The notes below the pieces were generated by a model, which ran no database searches, was not told the origin of the DNA, and saw only the letters and a program-made list of their open reading frames with translations. 64,000 bases of DNA, taken from contig JALNZD010000001.1 in assembly GCA_023229505.1 (NCBI GenBank), positions 133,294 through 197,293 of the forward strand, read 5' to 3'. Source of the stretch: Bacteroidales bacterium (GTDB lineage: Bacteria > Bacteroidota > Bacteroidia > Bacteroidales > JAGOPY01). This document shows positions 1 to 8,049 of the stretch, piece by piece. The translations under genes and the position numbers were made by a program. The stretch's first letter is position 1. Each line of letters begins with the position of its first letter.

Positions 1-64
1 TTTCCACTTAAAAGTTGTCCAAATATTAGTGGGAGATCCGTTCTTTAAAAGTAGGCTACACCTA

Positions 65-418
65 TTAAAAGCTTAATATTTTATCTGCTTCAACGGTCCA
101 CTCGGCGAATTCTTTCAAATTACTCCGTTGAACACCAGATTGTAACATCTGTTCATTTATACCTCTTGCATCCATACAAGTACCGCACACCTTAATTTTA
201 CCACCTTCACGTGTAATTATTTTCATCATTCGCCCAATATTGTAGTAGCCGTCAGGTGTTTTCTGTTCCGCAACCCCACAACCTATCGCATCTGCAAGCA
301 AAAAAATGTTTAACTCTGTTCCGGGATTATCTTTTAGGATTTGGATACCCAGCCTCAGTGCATTGTATGCCTTTTCAGTTCCGTAAGGGGTGTCGTTGAT
401 GATGAATAGAATTTTCAT
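65..418 (-). CDS. DsrE/DsrF-like sulfur relay protein, cytosolic
   Basis: A 117-residue protein with no signal peptide and the alternating strand/helix pattern of the DsrE/DsrF fold, starting MKILFIINDTPYG. Cysteines are at 47 (AIGCGVA) and in a CGTC pair at 78-81 followed by MDARG, the place where DsrE-type proteins carry the sulfur-accepting cysteine. Family members bind persulfide sulfur and pass it between partners. It is the last gene of a leftward cluster that also holds an SQR-like flavoprotein and an ArsR regulator, which supports a role in sulfide or persulfide handling. The fold and family are firm; the exact sulfur donor and acceptor are inferred. Confidence 0.8.
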   Translation of the reverse strand: MKILFIINDTPYGTEKAYNALRLGIQILKDNPGTELNIFLLADAIGCGVAEQKTPDGYYNIGRMMKIITREGGKIKVCGTCMDARGINEQMLQSGVQRSNLKEFAEWTVEADKILSF

Positions 419-449
419 TTATGTAAGATCTACAAAGTTATGCCGGGTT

Positions 450-869
450 CTAAAAGGTGATGATTTTGTTGCTCCACTTAATAATTTCATACATGTCCTG
501 CATAGTTGAGAGAGGACACATTTCTGAACCTTCCTTTTTTCGGATGGTCAGACATGTTCCGCAGGCAAATATTTTTCCACCATTTTCGACAAAACGCTTT
601 ATCTGGTCGGTTACCTTAAATTTATCAGAATCCAGTGACTCAACTTCAACCCCTTTGGCCAGTAGAAAAACTTTCACCGAATCTCCCTCACCAATGGCAA
701 AATTGCCAAACCTGAAGGCATTCCAAACCGTTTCGGCATCATTTGAATAAATGACCATTCCGATCTTCATCTTAAGGTCGTTTTTTGAATCCTTATTGTA
801 TTGATCGGAGTTTTGACTTACCGAATAAAGAGGGATAATCATCACCAGGATAAAAAAGATTTTTTTCAT
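450..869 (-). CDS. Exported DsrE-like protein
   Basis: A 139-residue DsrE-family protein with an N-terminal signal peptide (hydrophobic residues about 4-15, likely cleavage near SVSQ-N), so it should act in the periplasm. It shares the CGTC motif (103-106) and the ending KIITF with the cytosolic paralogue immediately downstream (31 bp gap), and has one more cysteine at 118. The pair looks like a duplicated module with one copy on each side of the inner membrane. Its place after a c-type cytochrome and an SQR-like flavoprotein suggests periplasmic reactive-sulfur chemistry; this is inference from context. Confidence 0.78.
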   Translation of the reverse strand: MKKIFFILVMIIPLYSVSQNSDQYNKDSKNDLKMKIGMVIYSNDAETVWNAFRFGNFAIGEGDSVKVFLLAKGVEVESLDSDKFKVTDQIKRFVENGGKIFACGTCLTIRKKEGSEMCPLSTMQDMYEIIKWSNKIITF

Positions 870-914
870 GTCGCAATCGTTTAATAATGAGGTTTTTTAC
901 TGTTGGAGTGTCTT

Positions 915-1580
915 TCATTTTATTCGCAATATTACTTTTCGTTCAAAATAATTTCCGCTCATTCCTTCCTGTGCATTGCCTTTCATGCTTTCACCTTTAG
1001 TCAGCATTACCTGCAATTGCATTTCAGCATCCTTTGCATTGCTTAATGGCTGTATAGTCATAGGTAAACTTGTAATATCGGCATTTTCATATCCCGGAAG
1101 TTTATCACCAACCAGGCGACACGATATTGGCAGATTTACATCCCAACCGGGAGCAAATTTTGAAAGTGAATTTGTTCCGATAGTTGTCGGGTCAATATAG
1201 AGCCAGGCATTGCGGTATGGTACGGGAATGGCATTGTCTTTTTTTCTTCCGATCACGGTGAGTACTGTTTTCTGTTCCCATCGTTTTGTTTCAATTAAAA
1301 ATGTTCCGTCTGGTTGCTTAAATGATTTTTTGGTGTCTTTGTCAAGAATGTCAATAATGGTTTTTTCATCGTCATTCCACTGTCCGTTGTTGGTGTGGCA
1401 GGAAAGGCAATTTTTGGAATTGGTCAAAATGCCGACTGCCGGCGGATAGGCATAAGCCATACCGCTGCTGTTTTGTTTTTTACGAAATTCGGGATGATAA
1501 AGATTCTCCGTCCCGATAAACTGGGTGATAGTAATGATGACTATCAAAATGGTCGTGAGAATGACTGCTTTTGTTTTCAT
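915..1580 (-). CDS. Membrane-anchored or exported mono-haem cytochrome c-like protein
   Basis: A 221-residue protein with one N-terminal hydrophobic segment (about residues 5-22) and a single haem c attachment motif CLSCH at 58-62. The rest (about 70-221) is soluble and contains no second CxxCH. The conserved-looking stretch VPYRNAWLYIDP near the middle and the C-terminal half have no assignment I recognise. With the flavoprotein upstream it could accept electrons from sulfide oxidation, comparable to flavocytochrome c systems, but that is inference. It is followed by a 45 bp gap and the exported DsrE gene, consistent with one transcript. Confidence 0.68.
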   Translation of the reverse strand: MKTKAVILTTILIVIITITQFIGTENLYHPEFRKKQNSSGMAYAYPPAVGILTNSKNCLSCHTNNGQWNDDEKTIIDILDKDTKKSFKQPDGTFLIETKRWEQKTVLTVIGRKKDNAIPVPYRNAWLYIDPTTIGTNSLSKFAPGWDVNLPISCRLVGDKLPGYENADITSLPMTIQPLSNAKDAEMQLQVMLTKGESMKGNAQEGMSGNYFERKVILRIK

Positions 1581-1591
1581 TTTTGTAGAGT

Positions 1592-1819
1592 TTAAACTTT
1601 TTCTAATATTTTTTTTCGTTCTTCGTATTCTTCTTTTTTGATTTCACCTGAGGCAAATCTTTTTCTTAAAATTTCCATAGGAGATTCTTTTTGAGACGAT
1701 TTCTCTTTATTACCGGACCGCAATTTTACAATTACTATTATCGCAACTACAAGGATTGGAAGCCAGATGAACTACATCATAGGCATTCCCCAATAACATT
1801 CGTGCCACATAGTATTCAT
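1592..1819 (-). pseudogene. SHOCT-domain small membrane protein, interrupted by an in-frame TAG
   Basis: Read leftward from ATG at 1819 this frame encodes 75 residues: an N-terminus starting MNTMWHECYWGMPMM, then a TAG codon (1772-1774), then FIWLPILVVAIIVIVK, a transmembrane helix, and a C-terminal SHOCT motif (MEILRKRFASGEIKKEEYEE) ending at TAA 1592-1594. SHOCT proteins of this build usually run Trp-Phe at the point of the stop, so a single TGG to TAG change is the simplest explanation. The frame is otherwise open on both sides. It lies 11 bp from the cytochrome gene and 55 bp from the flavoprotein gene. It may be a true nonsense mutation, a sequencing error, or read through. Confidence 0.75.
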
Positions 1820-1874
1820 TTTTTTGTTGTCAGTGTTTATAGTGCTGACTCCGCACTTTTAAAATTAATGTTTG

Positions 1875-3029
1875 TTAGAAATATTTAAAGAACCAATGTT
1901 TTTCAAACCAAACTTTTGTCCAATGCCAGAAAAATCCAGGATTTTTCATCTTCACAACAGGAAGAGGCGAACCATAAAAATTTCCACCTGCGTATCCCGC
2001 TTTGCCGTTACCCATTTCTAAAAAGCAATGTCCGTCACCGTTAAATGTTTTGTTGGGTGTTTTACCAGCAATTTTATAAGCAATACTATGAGCAACTGCT
2101 TCTGCCTGATAATGTGCAAAAACTCCAGCTTTAGGTAATGGTCTGCCCATTTCAAGCGGAATAAATGTTATATCTCCGACGGCATAAACATTTTGGAAAT
2201 TTGTTTCCATTGTGTTGCGGTTAACTTCAATCCAACTCGATTTTCCCACCAAAGAAGTTTCTTTAATTACCGATGGACATTGATGTTTTGGCGTGTAAGC
2301 CAACAAATCATATTCAGCGGTTATTCCGTTGCTGAAAGTCAAAGTTTTTTCGGTTGCTGATGTTGTTTGGTGTTCCGGAAAATATTTTATTCCTTTCATT
2401 TCCACCATTTGTCTCACTGCTCCTGATAATTCTTTTCCAGCTACTCCCATTGGTCCCTGTTCGGGTGTATAAAGTGAAATTTCAGTTTTGCTGCTCAACC
2501 CTTTTTTCCGGATAAAGCTGTCAATAAGCATGGCTGCTTCGTAAGGTGCGGCAGGACATTTAAAAGGAAGTGAAGGAATTAAAACGGTAATTTTCCCGCC
2601 TCTGAAATTTTGCAATAGCTCATTAAATTTTGTAGCTCCTTCAAGTGTGTAAAAATCGTATCCGTAATTATTCAGATTATGTTCTGAAACCTGCTCAGCT
2701 CCAAGAGAAACCACCATATAGCCGCCCCTGTATTCTTTGCCTTTTACAGTAACTGAGATTTGTTCGGGATTTACTTTTTCAATTTCTCCGATTACAACCT
2801 CAATACCTGCTCCTGCAATTTTTTGAGTGTTTCTGTAAACTTGTTCCGGTTTTCTTTTACCGACCATTAACCAAAGGAGCGAAGGGGCGAAAACATTTTT
2901 TTCTTCCTTTTCAAAGACAAGAATTTTTACAGGATCAGGTTCTCTGTCATTACCCACTTTTTTGCTCAATTCTTTAGCTGTGATAATTCCGCCTGTTCCC
3001 GCTCCTAATACTAATATTGTTTTACTCAT
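1875..3029 (-). CDS. SQR-like FAD-dependent oxidoreductase
   Basis: A 384-residue flavoprotein of the sulfide:quinone oxidoreductase/flavocytochrome c dehydrogenase family. It opens with the FAD-binding GAGTGG motif (9-14) and has the second FAD motif VYAVGDIT at 281-288. A CPAAPYE motif puts Cys158 where SQR enzymes have a redox-active cysteine; Cys251 and Cys335 (GHCFLEMG) are the other candidates, while the usual cysteine around position 128 is absent. The C-terminus is rich in Trp, Phe, Lys and His (368-384), like the membrane-docking helix of SQR. The likely reaction is oxidation of sulfide or persulfide with electrons going to quinone or the adjacent cytochrome. Substrate is inferred. 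Confidence 0.8.
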   Translation of the reverse strand: MSKTILVLGAGTGGIITAKELSKKVGNDREPDPVKILVFEKEEKNVFAPSLLWLMVGKRKPEQVYRNTQKIAGAGIEVVIGEIEKVNPEQISVTVKGKEYRGGYMVVSLGAEQVSEHNLNNYGYDFYTLEGATKFNELLQNFRGGKITVLIPSLPFKCPAAPYEAAMLIDSFIRKKGLSSKTEISLYTPEQGPMGVAGKELSGAVRQMVEMKGIKYFPEHQTTSATEKTLTFSNGITAEYDLLAYTPKHQCPSVIKETSLVGKSSWIEVNRNTMETNFQNVYAVGDITFIPLEMGRPLPKAGVFAHYQAEAVAHSIAYKIAGKTPNKTFNGDGHCFLEMGNGKAGYAGGNFYGSPLPVVKMKNPGFFWHWTKVWFEKHWFFKYF

Positions 3030-3041
3030 ACTATTTGCTTT

Positions 3042-3362
3042 TTAAAGATTTTCAAGAAGTTCTTTATGTTTGTTGAGGTTGTCAATAAGAACCTCACGCA
3101 TTAGTTGGCAAGCTTGAGCCACCTTTTTAGTAGAAAGTGAATAATAATTGCATTGTCCGTCTCGCCTCATTTTTAAGATGCCTTTTTTTGTCATTATCGA
3201 AAGATGTTGCGATAGATTGGATTTTAGTCCGCCTGTTACTTCAAGAATGTCAGAAAAGCAAAGTTCATTTTCCTGTAACAAGTCGATAACCTCAATTCGC
3301 AATGGATGGCCTAAGGCCTTGCAAACATCAGCGTGTAGTTCAAAAATCTTCTTTCCATTCAT
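3042..3362 (-). CDS. ArsR/SmtB-family transcriptional regulator
   Basis: A 106-residue winged-helix protein: the recognition region is SNLSQHLSIMTKKGIL (about 48-63) and the wing MRRDGQCNYYSL (65-76). Cysteines at 14, 35 (NELCFSDI), 71 and 85 could sense metal(loid) or persulfide; the full ELCVCDL arsenic site is not present (second Cys is Ser here). It is the first gene of the leftward sulfur cluster, 12 bp ahead of the flavoprotein, and a palindrome overlapping its own promoter suggests autoregulation. Thiol-based sensing by the BigR/SqrR type of ArsR regulator is plausible given the neighbours, but the signal is not proven. Confidence 0.85.
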   Translation of the reverse strand: MNGKKIFELHADVCKALGHPLRIEVIDLLQENELCFSDILEVTGGLKSNLSQHLSIMTKKGILKMRRDGQCNYYSLSTKKVAQACQLMREVLIDNLNKHKELLENL

Positions 3363-3378
3363 TGTTTTATTGTTTAAC

Positions 3379-3398
3379 AGTTCACAAATATATGAACT
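3379..3398 (-). promoter_or_regulatory. ArsR operator overlapping the -7 promoter box
   Basis: AGTTCA, 8 nt, TGAACT is a perfect six-base inverted repeat 16 bp upstream of the arsR start. On the minus strand the spacer region contains TATATTTG (complement of 3386-3393), a match to the Bacteroidota -7 box TAnnTTTG. A repressor bound here would block the promoter, as is usual for ArsR-family autoregulation. No good -33 TTTG was seen. Confidence 0.55.
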
Positions 3399-3475
3399 AT
3401 TTATTAAACCACTAAATCTTTCTTGCGGGCTGTGATTTTTTTAATCTCACTAACCAAATTTGGAATAAATGAAGT

Positions 3476-3658
3476 TTATCTCTTGCCATGGATGTGCCTG
3501 TGATGTAAATCGGGAAAATGGGAATGGTGGTGTTTTGTCGGTTCGTGTTGATGGAAATGTGAATGCACTTTCCCCGGCGGTTCTGATTCGCCTTCATGTT
3601 CATGGTTGTGGTTACTCATCATCATGCTTGTGGTAATGTGCATGATCCATTGAATCAT
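3476..3658 (-). pseudogene. His-rich reading frame, probably a fragment
   Basis: An open frame of up to 60 codons (a likelier internal start gives MSNHNHEHEGESEPPG) that is about one third histidine in its second half (HSHFHQHEP, HHHSHFPDLHHRHIH). Such tracts occur in the metal-binding loops or tails of divalent-cation transporters and metallochaperones. A second His-rich stretch (SHHHAHSHDSMDHAHYHKHDDE region, about 3615-3685) is in a neighbouring frame, which suggests a frameshifted remnant of one longer His-rich protein. It sits between transposase-like sequence and the arsR promoter. I do not assign a function; a small intact metal-binding peptide is the alternative. Confidence 0.4.
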
Positions 3659-3694
3659 GGCTATGAGCGTGGTGGTGTGAAAACAGATTTGTAA

Positions 3695-3829
3695 CTACTT
3701 TTCGATCTCCAAACAAGTTTCTTTCAAGGTCTGATCAACTGCTTTGCTAAATACCACTCTCCTATACTTGGCCGGACAAACAAAATTGTATGGCAGTTGG
3801 TTTGATGTTTCTATTTTGTAATATATCAT
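3695..3829 (-). pseudogene. IS200/IS605-family Y1 transposase (TnpA), N-terminal fragment
   Basis: From ATG at 3829 the minus strand encodes 44 residues, including YNFVCPAKYRRVVF and DQTLKETCLEIEK, before a TAG at 3695-3697. This is the N-terminal signature of Bacteroidota Y1 transposases of the IS200 type. The HUH motif and catalytic tyrosine that should follow are absent, so the copy is dead. Farther left (about 3418-3475) a short frame reading PNLVSEIKKITAR resembles the later (S)PTxIVxxIKSITAR region of the same family, so the His-rich sequence may lie inside a broken element; that second match is weak. Confidence 0.6.
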
Positions 3830-4067
3830 CAAAACTTTGCATTATTGTAATTTTTGTCAGTTAAAATAGTATGAAATTTAAACTTTGTAATGTGCTTATT
3901 AATGAAATCAAAACGTGAATAGAATATAATTGTTTCATTAGGTACTATTTTATAAATCATTAATTGATCAAATATCTGAACTTCAAATTCCTTTCCTGGT
4001 CTTCCTCATTCCTCACTCTTTAACAACTTTTAACAAAATCATTATCAGGCATTAGCGCAGCAAGCCT

Positions 4068-4075
4068 TACATTTG
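4068..4075 (+). promoter_or_regulatory. Possible -7 box of the Bat operon
   Basis: TACATTTG matches TAnnTTTG and lies 23 bp before the moxR ATG at 4099. No clear -33 TTTG is at the right distance. The 3830-4098 interval holds no other gene that I can see. Confidence 0.3.
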
Positions 4076-4098
4076 TGCCGCTTTAAATTCAATCAACT

Positions 4099-5091
4099 AT
4101 GATGGAAACAGATATCAAGGCATTGAACGAACGCATCCAGCAGGAAAGCGCATTCGTGGATATGATCAGCATGGAAATGGGAAAGGTGATCATCGGGCAG
4201 AAACACATGGTAGAGCGGCTGCTGATAGGTCTTTTATCAAACGGGCATATACTCCTTGAAGGAGTTCCCGGCCTGGCCAAGACTTTAGCGATCAAATCAC
4301 TTGCTAACGTAATTGATGCTCATTTCAGCCGGATCCAATTCACGCCTGACCTGCTGCCGGCCGACCTTACCGGCACAATGATCTACAGCCAGAAAAAAGA
4401 AGAATTTGTTGTCAGGAAAGGCCCCATCTTCGCCAATTTCATCCTGGCTGATGAAATAAACCGGTCTCCGGCTAAAGTGCAGAGCGCTTTACTGGAGGCC
4501 ATGCAGGAAAGGCAGGTAACCATCGGGGAGCATACTTACCCGCTGCAGGAACCCTTTATGGTTCTTGCTACCCAGAACCCTATCGAGCAGGAAGGTACTT
4601 ATCCCCTGCCGGAAGCACAGGTCGACCGGTTTATGCTGAAAGTGGTGATTGGTTACCCGGATAAGGATGAGGAAAAACGCATCCTGCGGCAAAATATCGC
4701 CAGGACCTTTCCAACCACCCAGACAATCATTAAACCCGCTGATATCACCAAAGCACGGGATGTGGTCAGGGATGTCTACCTGGATGAAAAGATCGAAAAT
4801 TATATTACCGATATCGTTTTCTCTTCCAGGTATCCCACTGAATATAAGCTGAGCCGGTTTGAGCCCCTGATTCAATGGGGTGCCTCGCCTCGCGCCAGCA
4901 TCAACCTGGCCCTTGCCGCCAAAGCTTTTGCCTTTATCAAACGGAGGGGATATGTTATACCCGAGGATGTCAGGGCCGTGGCACATGACGTCATGCGTCA
5001 CCGCATCGGGCTGACTTACGAAGCCGAAGCAGAAAATGTCACTACGGAAGACATTATAAACGAGATACTTAATACGGTTGAAGTACCATAA
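4099..5091 (+). CDS. MoxR-family AAA+ ATPase, first gene of the Bat operon
   Basis: A 330-residue MoxR ATPase with Walker A GVPGLAKT (55-62), Walker B FILADEINR with the following SPAKVQSALLEAMQE, sensor 1 ATQNP, and the C-terminal lid. MoxR proteins act as chaperone-like ATPases that remodel or activate partner proteins carrying von Willebrand A (vWA) domains. Here the partners follow directly: a DUF58 protein and the vWA proteins BatA and BatB. The start has two ATGs in tandem (4099, 4102). The full length and motifs match the family, so the call is firm; the substrate is not known. Confidence 0.92.
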   Translation: MMETDIKALNERIQQESAFVDMISMEMGKVIIGQKHMVERLLIGLLSNGHILLEGVPGLAKTLAIKSLANVIDAHFSRIQFTPDLLPADLTGTMIYSQKKEEFVVRKGPIFANFILADEINRSPAKVQSALLEAMQERQVTIGEHTYPLQEPFMVLATQNPIEQEGTYPLPEAQVDRFMLKVVIGYPDKDEEKRILRQNIARTFPTTQTIIKPADITKARDVVRDVYLDEKIENYITDIVFSSRYPTEYKLSRFEPLIQWGASPRASINLALAAKAFAFIKRRGYVIPEDVRAVAHDVMRHRIGLTYEAEAENVTTEDIINEILNTVEVP

Positions 5092-5130
5092 AATCAGTGA
5101 AAAGTGACATTACTTTGACAATAAACTTTT

Positions 5131-5176
5131 CACATTGAACCTTCAACTTTGCACTTTGAACTTTGCACTTTGAACT
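5131..5176. repeat. Short intergenic tandem repeat
   Basis: The gap between moxR and the DUF58 gene contains two copies of the 14-mer GCACTTTGAACTTT preceded by related words (CACATTGAACCTTCAACTTT). Similar low-complexity tandem words occur in many other intergenic gaps of this window. Confidence 0.7.
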
Positions 5177-5184
5177 AATCGAAG

Positions 5185-6060
5185 ATGGAGACTGCTGAAA
5201 TACTCAAAAAAGTAAGAAAGATAGAGATCAAGACACGGGGGTTGTCGCACCAGGTGTTCTCAGGTCATTATCATTCTGCTTTCAAGGGGAAAGGTATGAC
5301 TTTCAGCGAAGTCCGCGAGTATCAGTATGGTGATGATATCAGGAGCATCGACTGGAATGTCACTGCAAGGTTCAACCATCCGTATGTCAAGATCTTCGAT
5401 GAAGAAAGGGAACTGACCGTTATGCTTGTCATTGATGTCAGTGGTTCGAATGAATTTGGCACCCGGCAGCAGCTGAAAGAAGATCTGATGACGGAAATCG
5501 CCGCCGTTCTCGCCTTTTCAGCCATTCAAAACAACGACAAAGTCGGGGTGGTCTTTTTCAGCGACAGGGTTGAGAAATTCATCCCTCCCAAGAAGGGTAA
5601 ATCGCATATCCTGAGGATTATCCGTGAGCTGATCGACTTTCAGCCGCAGAGCCAGCAAACCAATATTTCCGAAGGGCTGCGTTTTCTTTCGAATGCCATC
5701 AAGAAAAAATGCATTGCCTTCGTAATATCCGATTTTATGGATAAAGGCTTCGAGCAGGCCCTCAGGATTGCCAGCCGGAAACATGATATCGTGGCCGTCA
5801 GGGTTTTCGACAAACGTGAAACCGAAATACCAAAAATGGGCATGGTGAATGTATTTAATAAGGAAACCGGCAAAGCTATGTGGATTGATACAAACGACCC
5901 GGGCCTGAGGAGTAACTACAGCAGCCATTGGAACCGCCATGACCAATCGTTGAACCTGCTCTTCAAGAGGCTTGGGGTTGATTCCGCCACAATCCCGACA
6001 GGCGAAAATTATGTTAAACCATTAATGAACCTGTTTAAATTAAGAGAATCAAGGTTTTAG
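5185..6060 (+). CDS. DUF58 domain protein with vWA-like fold
   Basis: A 291-residue soluble protein with the DUF58 signature (GMTFSEVREYQYGDDIRSIDWN around residues 39-59) and a vWA-like metal site motif IDVSGSN. DUF58 proteins are almost always encoded beside a MoxR ATPase and are thought to be its client or adaptor. No signal peptide or membrane helix was seen, so it should be cytosolic. It follows moxR by 93 bp of tandem repeat sequence and the next gene starts 1 bp after its stop, so it belongs to the same operon. Confidence 0.9.
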   Translation: METAEILKKVRKIEIKTRGLSHQVFSGHYHSAFKGKGMTFSEVREYQYGDDIRSIDWNVTARFNHPYVKIFDEERELTVMLVIDVSGSNEFGTRQQLKEDLMTEIAAVLAFSAIQNNDKVGVVFFSDRVEKFIPPKKGKSHILRIIRELIDFQPQSQQTNISEGLRFLSNAIKKKCIAFVISDFMDKGFEQALRIASRKHDIVAVRVFDKRETEIPKMGMVNVFNKETGKAMWIDTNDPGLRSNYSSHWNRHDQSLNLLFKRLGVDSATIPTGENYVKPLMNLFKLRESRF

Positions 6061-6061
6061 G

Positions 6062-7054
6062 ATGATGGTGCAATGGAAATACATAATTATGCTTTTCATG
6101 TTTGCAGGGCTGACCTTCACCATGCAAGGCCAATATACCGGCGCAAACGCCAGGCTGGAAAAGGACAATTTACAGATCGGCGACCAGGTAACACTTGAGC
6201 TCACCGTCACAGTTCCTGCCGGGAGCCTTGTCCAATGGCCCATGCTGTTGGATACACTGGTAAGGAATATCGAAATCCTGAGAAAATCCGGACTCGATAC
6301 TATTACATCTAACAAAGAACAGTTTACACTGAAACAGAAACTTATCATAACCTCATTTGATTCCGGATCTTATATTATTCCACCGATTCCCTTTAAATAT
6401 ACCCAAAAAGGCGATACTGTCACTTATTATACGCAGACATCGCCTGTAAATCTCGATGTACAAACCATCAAAACTGATCCTGCAAAGGATATCAAACCCA
6501 TCAAGCCGCCCCTCGCTGCCCCGGTAACTTTTCGTGAGCTATTGCCCTGGATCGGCCTGGGGGTGATCATCCTAGCTCTTGCATTCCTGATTTATTTTTT
6601 TCTGAAGAAGCGAAAACAAAAAGTGCCTGTTTTTACATCACGGCTTAAGACAAGCATACCGCCTTATGAGGCCGCTATGGAAGCGCTGGAAAGCCTTCGG
6701 CTGAAAAAGCTATGGCAGGCAGGAAGGGTAAAAGAGTATTATTCAGAGATGACGGATATTGTCCGTGAATATATAGAACTGAGATTTCCGGTGAGGGCTC
6801 TTGAAATGACGACCAGTGAAATCGATGCCGCGCTGCGCCAGACTGATGTCAACAGCAGTGCGAGAGAAAAGTTGCATCAAACGCTTGTCCTGGCTGACCT
6901 GGTCAAGTTTGCCAAAGAACAGCCCTTACCGTTGGAAAACGATCTCAGCTTTAGCCAAAGCGTGGATTTTGTAAGGGAAACCAGGCCACGTAAGGAAACT
7001 GAGCCCTTACAAGCTGAAAAGGCTGAAAATGTTGAACAGAATATTATGAAATAA
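6062..7054 (+). CDS. Bat-operon membrane protein with DUF4381-like tail
   Basis: A 330-residue protein with an N-terminal signal sequence (about 4-22), an exported beta-rich part (about 25-150), one transmembrane helix (about 159-178, WIGLGVIILALAFLIYFF) and a cytosolic tail. The tail contains RLKKLWQAGRVKEYYSEM and VREYIELRF followed by ALEMTTSEI, the pattern of DUF4381 proteins in MoxR/vWA clusters. It starts 1 bp after the DUF58 gene and its TAA overlaps the batA ATG. It may link periplasmic and cytosolic parts of the Bat complex; this is inferred from topology. Confidence 0.72.
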   Translation: MMVQWKYIIMLFMFAGLTFTMQGQYTGANARLEKDNLQIGDQVTLELTVTVPAGSLVQWPMLLDTLVRNIEILRKSGLDTITSNKEQFTLKQKLIITSFDSGSYIIPPIPFKYTQKGDTVTYYTQTSPVNLDVQTIKTDPAKDIKPIKPPLAAPVTFRELLPWIGLGVIILALAFLIYFFLKKRKQKVPVFTSRLKTSIPPYEAAMEALESLRLKKLWQAGRVKEYYSEMTDIVREYIELRFPVRALEMTTSEIDAALRQTDVNSSAREKLHQTLVLADLVKFAKEQPLPLENDLSFSQSVDFVRETRPRKETEPLQAEKAENVEQNIMK

Positions 7055-8049
7055 TGTTTTCGAATATTGAATTTGCCAATCCCGGATATTTATTCCTGCT
7101 CGTGCTGATGCCCCTGCTGGTGGCCTGGTATTGGTTCAGGCGCGGAAAAAGCATCCCGACGGTGCAGGTATCCGCCACCGAGGTATTCGAGAACACTCCC
7201 AGGAGCATTCGCCATTACCTGTACCATGGCATGTTTCTCTTCCGGATTATCGCCGTTTCACTTCTGATCGTGGCTTTTGCCAGGCCCCAGACATCCCTGA
7301 AAAGGCAGAATGTCAGCATCGAAGGTATTGATATTGTGCTGGGACTGGATATCTCGGGCAGCATGCTCGCCCAGGACCTGAAACCAGACCGGCTGGAAGC
7401 TGCCAAAAAGGTGAGCCAGGACTTTTTTACGGGCCGTCCGAATGACCGTATCGGCCTGGTTGTCTTTGCCGGGGAGGCTTTCACACAATGCCCGCTTACG
7501 ACTGACCACGTAATCATTGAAGATATGCTGGATGATATCAAGAGCGGGATCATCCAGGACGGAACCGCCATTGGCGATGGTTTGGCCACTGCCATCAACC
7601 GGCTGAAAGAAAGCCAGGCTGTCAGTAAAGTCATCATCCTTCTGACCGATGGCCAGAACAATGCCGGATCTATTGCCCCGCTTTCGGCTGCAGAAATTGC
7701 AAAAATTTATGGTATCCGGATTTATACCATCGGTGTCGGGACAATTGGCTATGCCCCTTATCCCGTACAGACCCCTTTTGGCACGCAATACCAGAATATG
7801 GAAGTTAAAATCGATGAGGACCTCCTGAAGAAAGTGGCCAATATGACTGATGGCAGGTACTTCAGGGCGACTGATAATACAAAACTCAAGGAAGTTTACC
7901 GGGAAATAGACCAACTGGAGAAATCCAAAATAGATGTGACCGAATTCAGAAAAAAACACGAAGAATTTCTTAATCTGGCGATATTTGCGCTTATTTTACT
8001 GGCGCTGGAAATTTTATCAAGATTAACCTTATTCAGAAGTATACCCTGA
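7054..8049 (+). CDS. batA: BatA, membrane-anchored vWA protein
   Basis: A 331-residue protein with N-terminal hydrophobic helices (about 10-28 and 57-75), a vWA domain with the MIDAS motif DISGS (about residues 98-102), threonine and aspartate MIDAS partners (AGEAFTQCPLTTDH, LTDGQNN), and a C-terminal helix near 306-325. In Bacteroides the bat genes were linked to tolerance of aerobic stress. The start overlaps the upstream stop by one base (TAATG) and its own TGA overlaps the batB start, which indicates translational coupling. Confidence 0.9.
   Translation: MFSNIEFANPGYLFLLVLMPLLVAWYWFRRGKSIPTVQVSATEVFENTPRSIRHYLYHGMFLFRIIAVSLLIVAFARPQTSLKRQNVSIEGIDIVLGLDISGSMLAQDLKPDRLEAAKKVSQDFFTGRPNDRIGLVVFAGEAFTQCPLTTDHVIIEDMLDDIKSGIIQDGTAIGDGLATAINRLKESQAVSKVIILLTDGQNNAGSIAPLSAAEIAKIYGIRIYTIGVGTIGYAPYPVQTPFGTQYQNMEVKIDEDLLKKVANMTDGRYFRATDNTKLKEVYREIDQLEKSKIDVTEFRKKHEEFLNLAIFALILLALEILSRLTLFRSIP

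Noticed and set aside
1..64. Left edge sequence considered as an IS end
   Set aside because: No matching inverted repeat or transposase sequence is visible in the window.
457..750. Plus-strand frame opposite the exported DsrE gene
   Set aside because: No signal, motif or ribosome-binding site; the minus-strand gene has a clear DsrE motif and signal peptide.
4489..5001. Long minus-strand open frame (170 codons) opposite the first moxR gene
   Set aside because: It lies wholly inside a well-conserved gene, with no family motifs and a Pro/Gly-rich composition typical of antisense frames.
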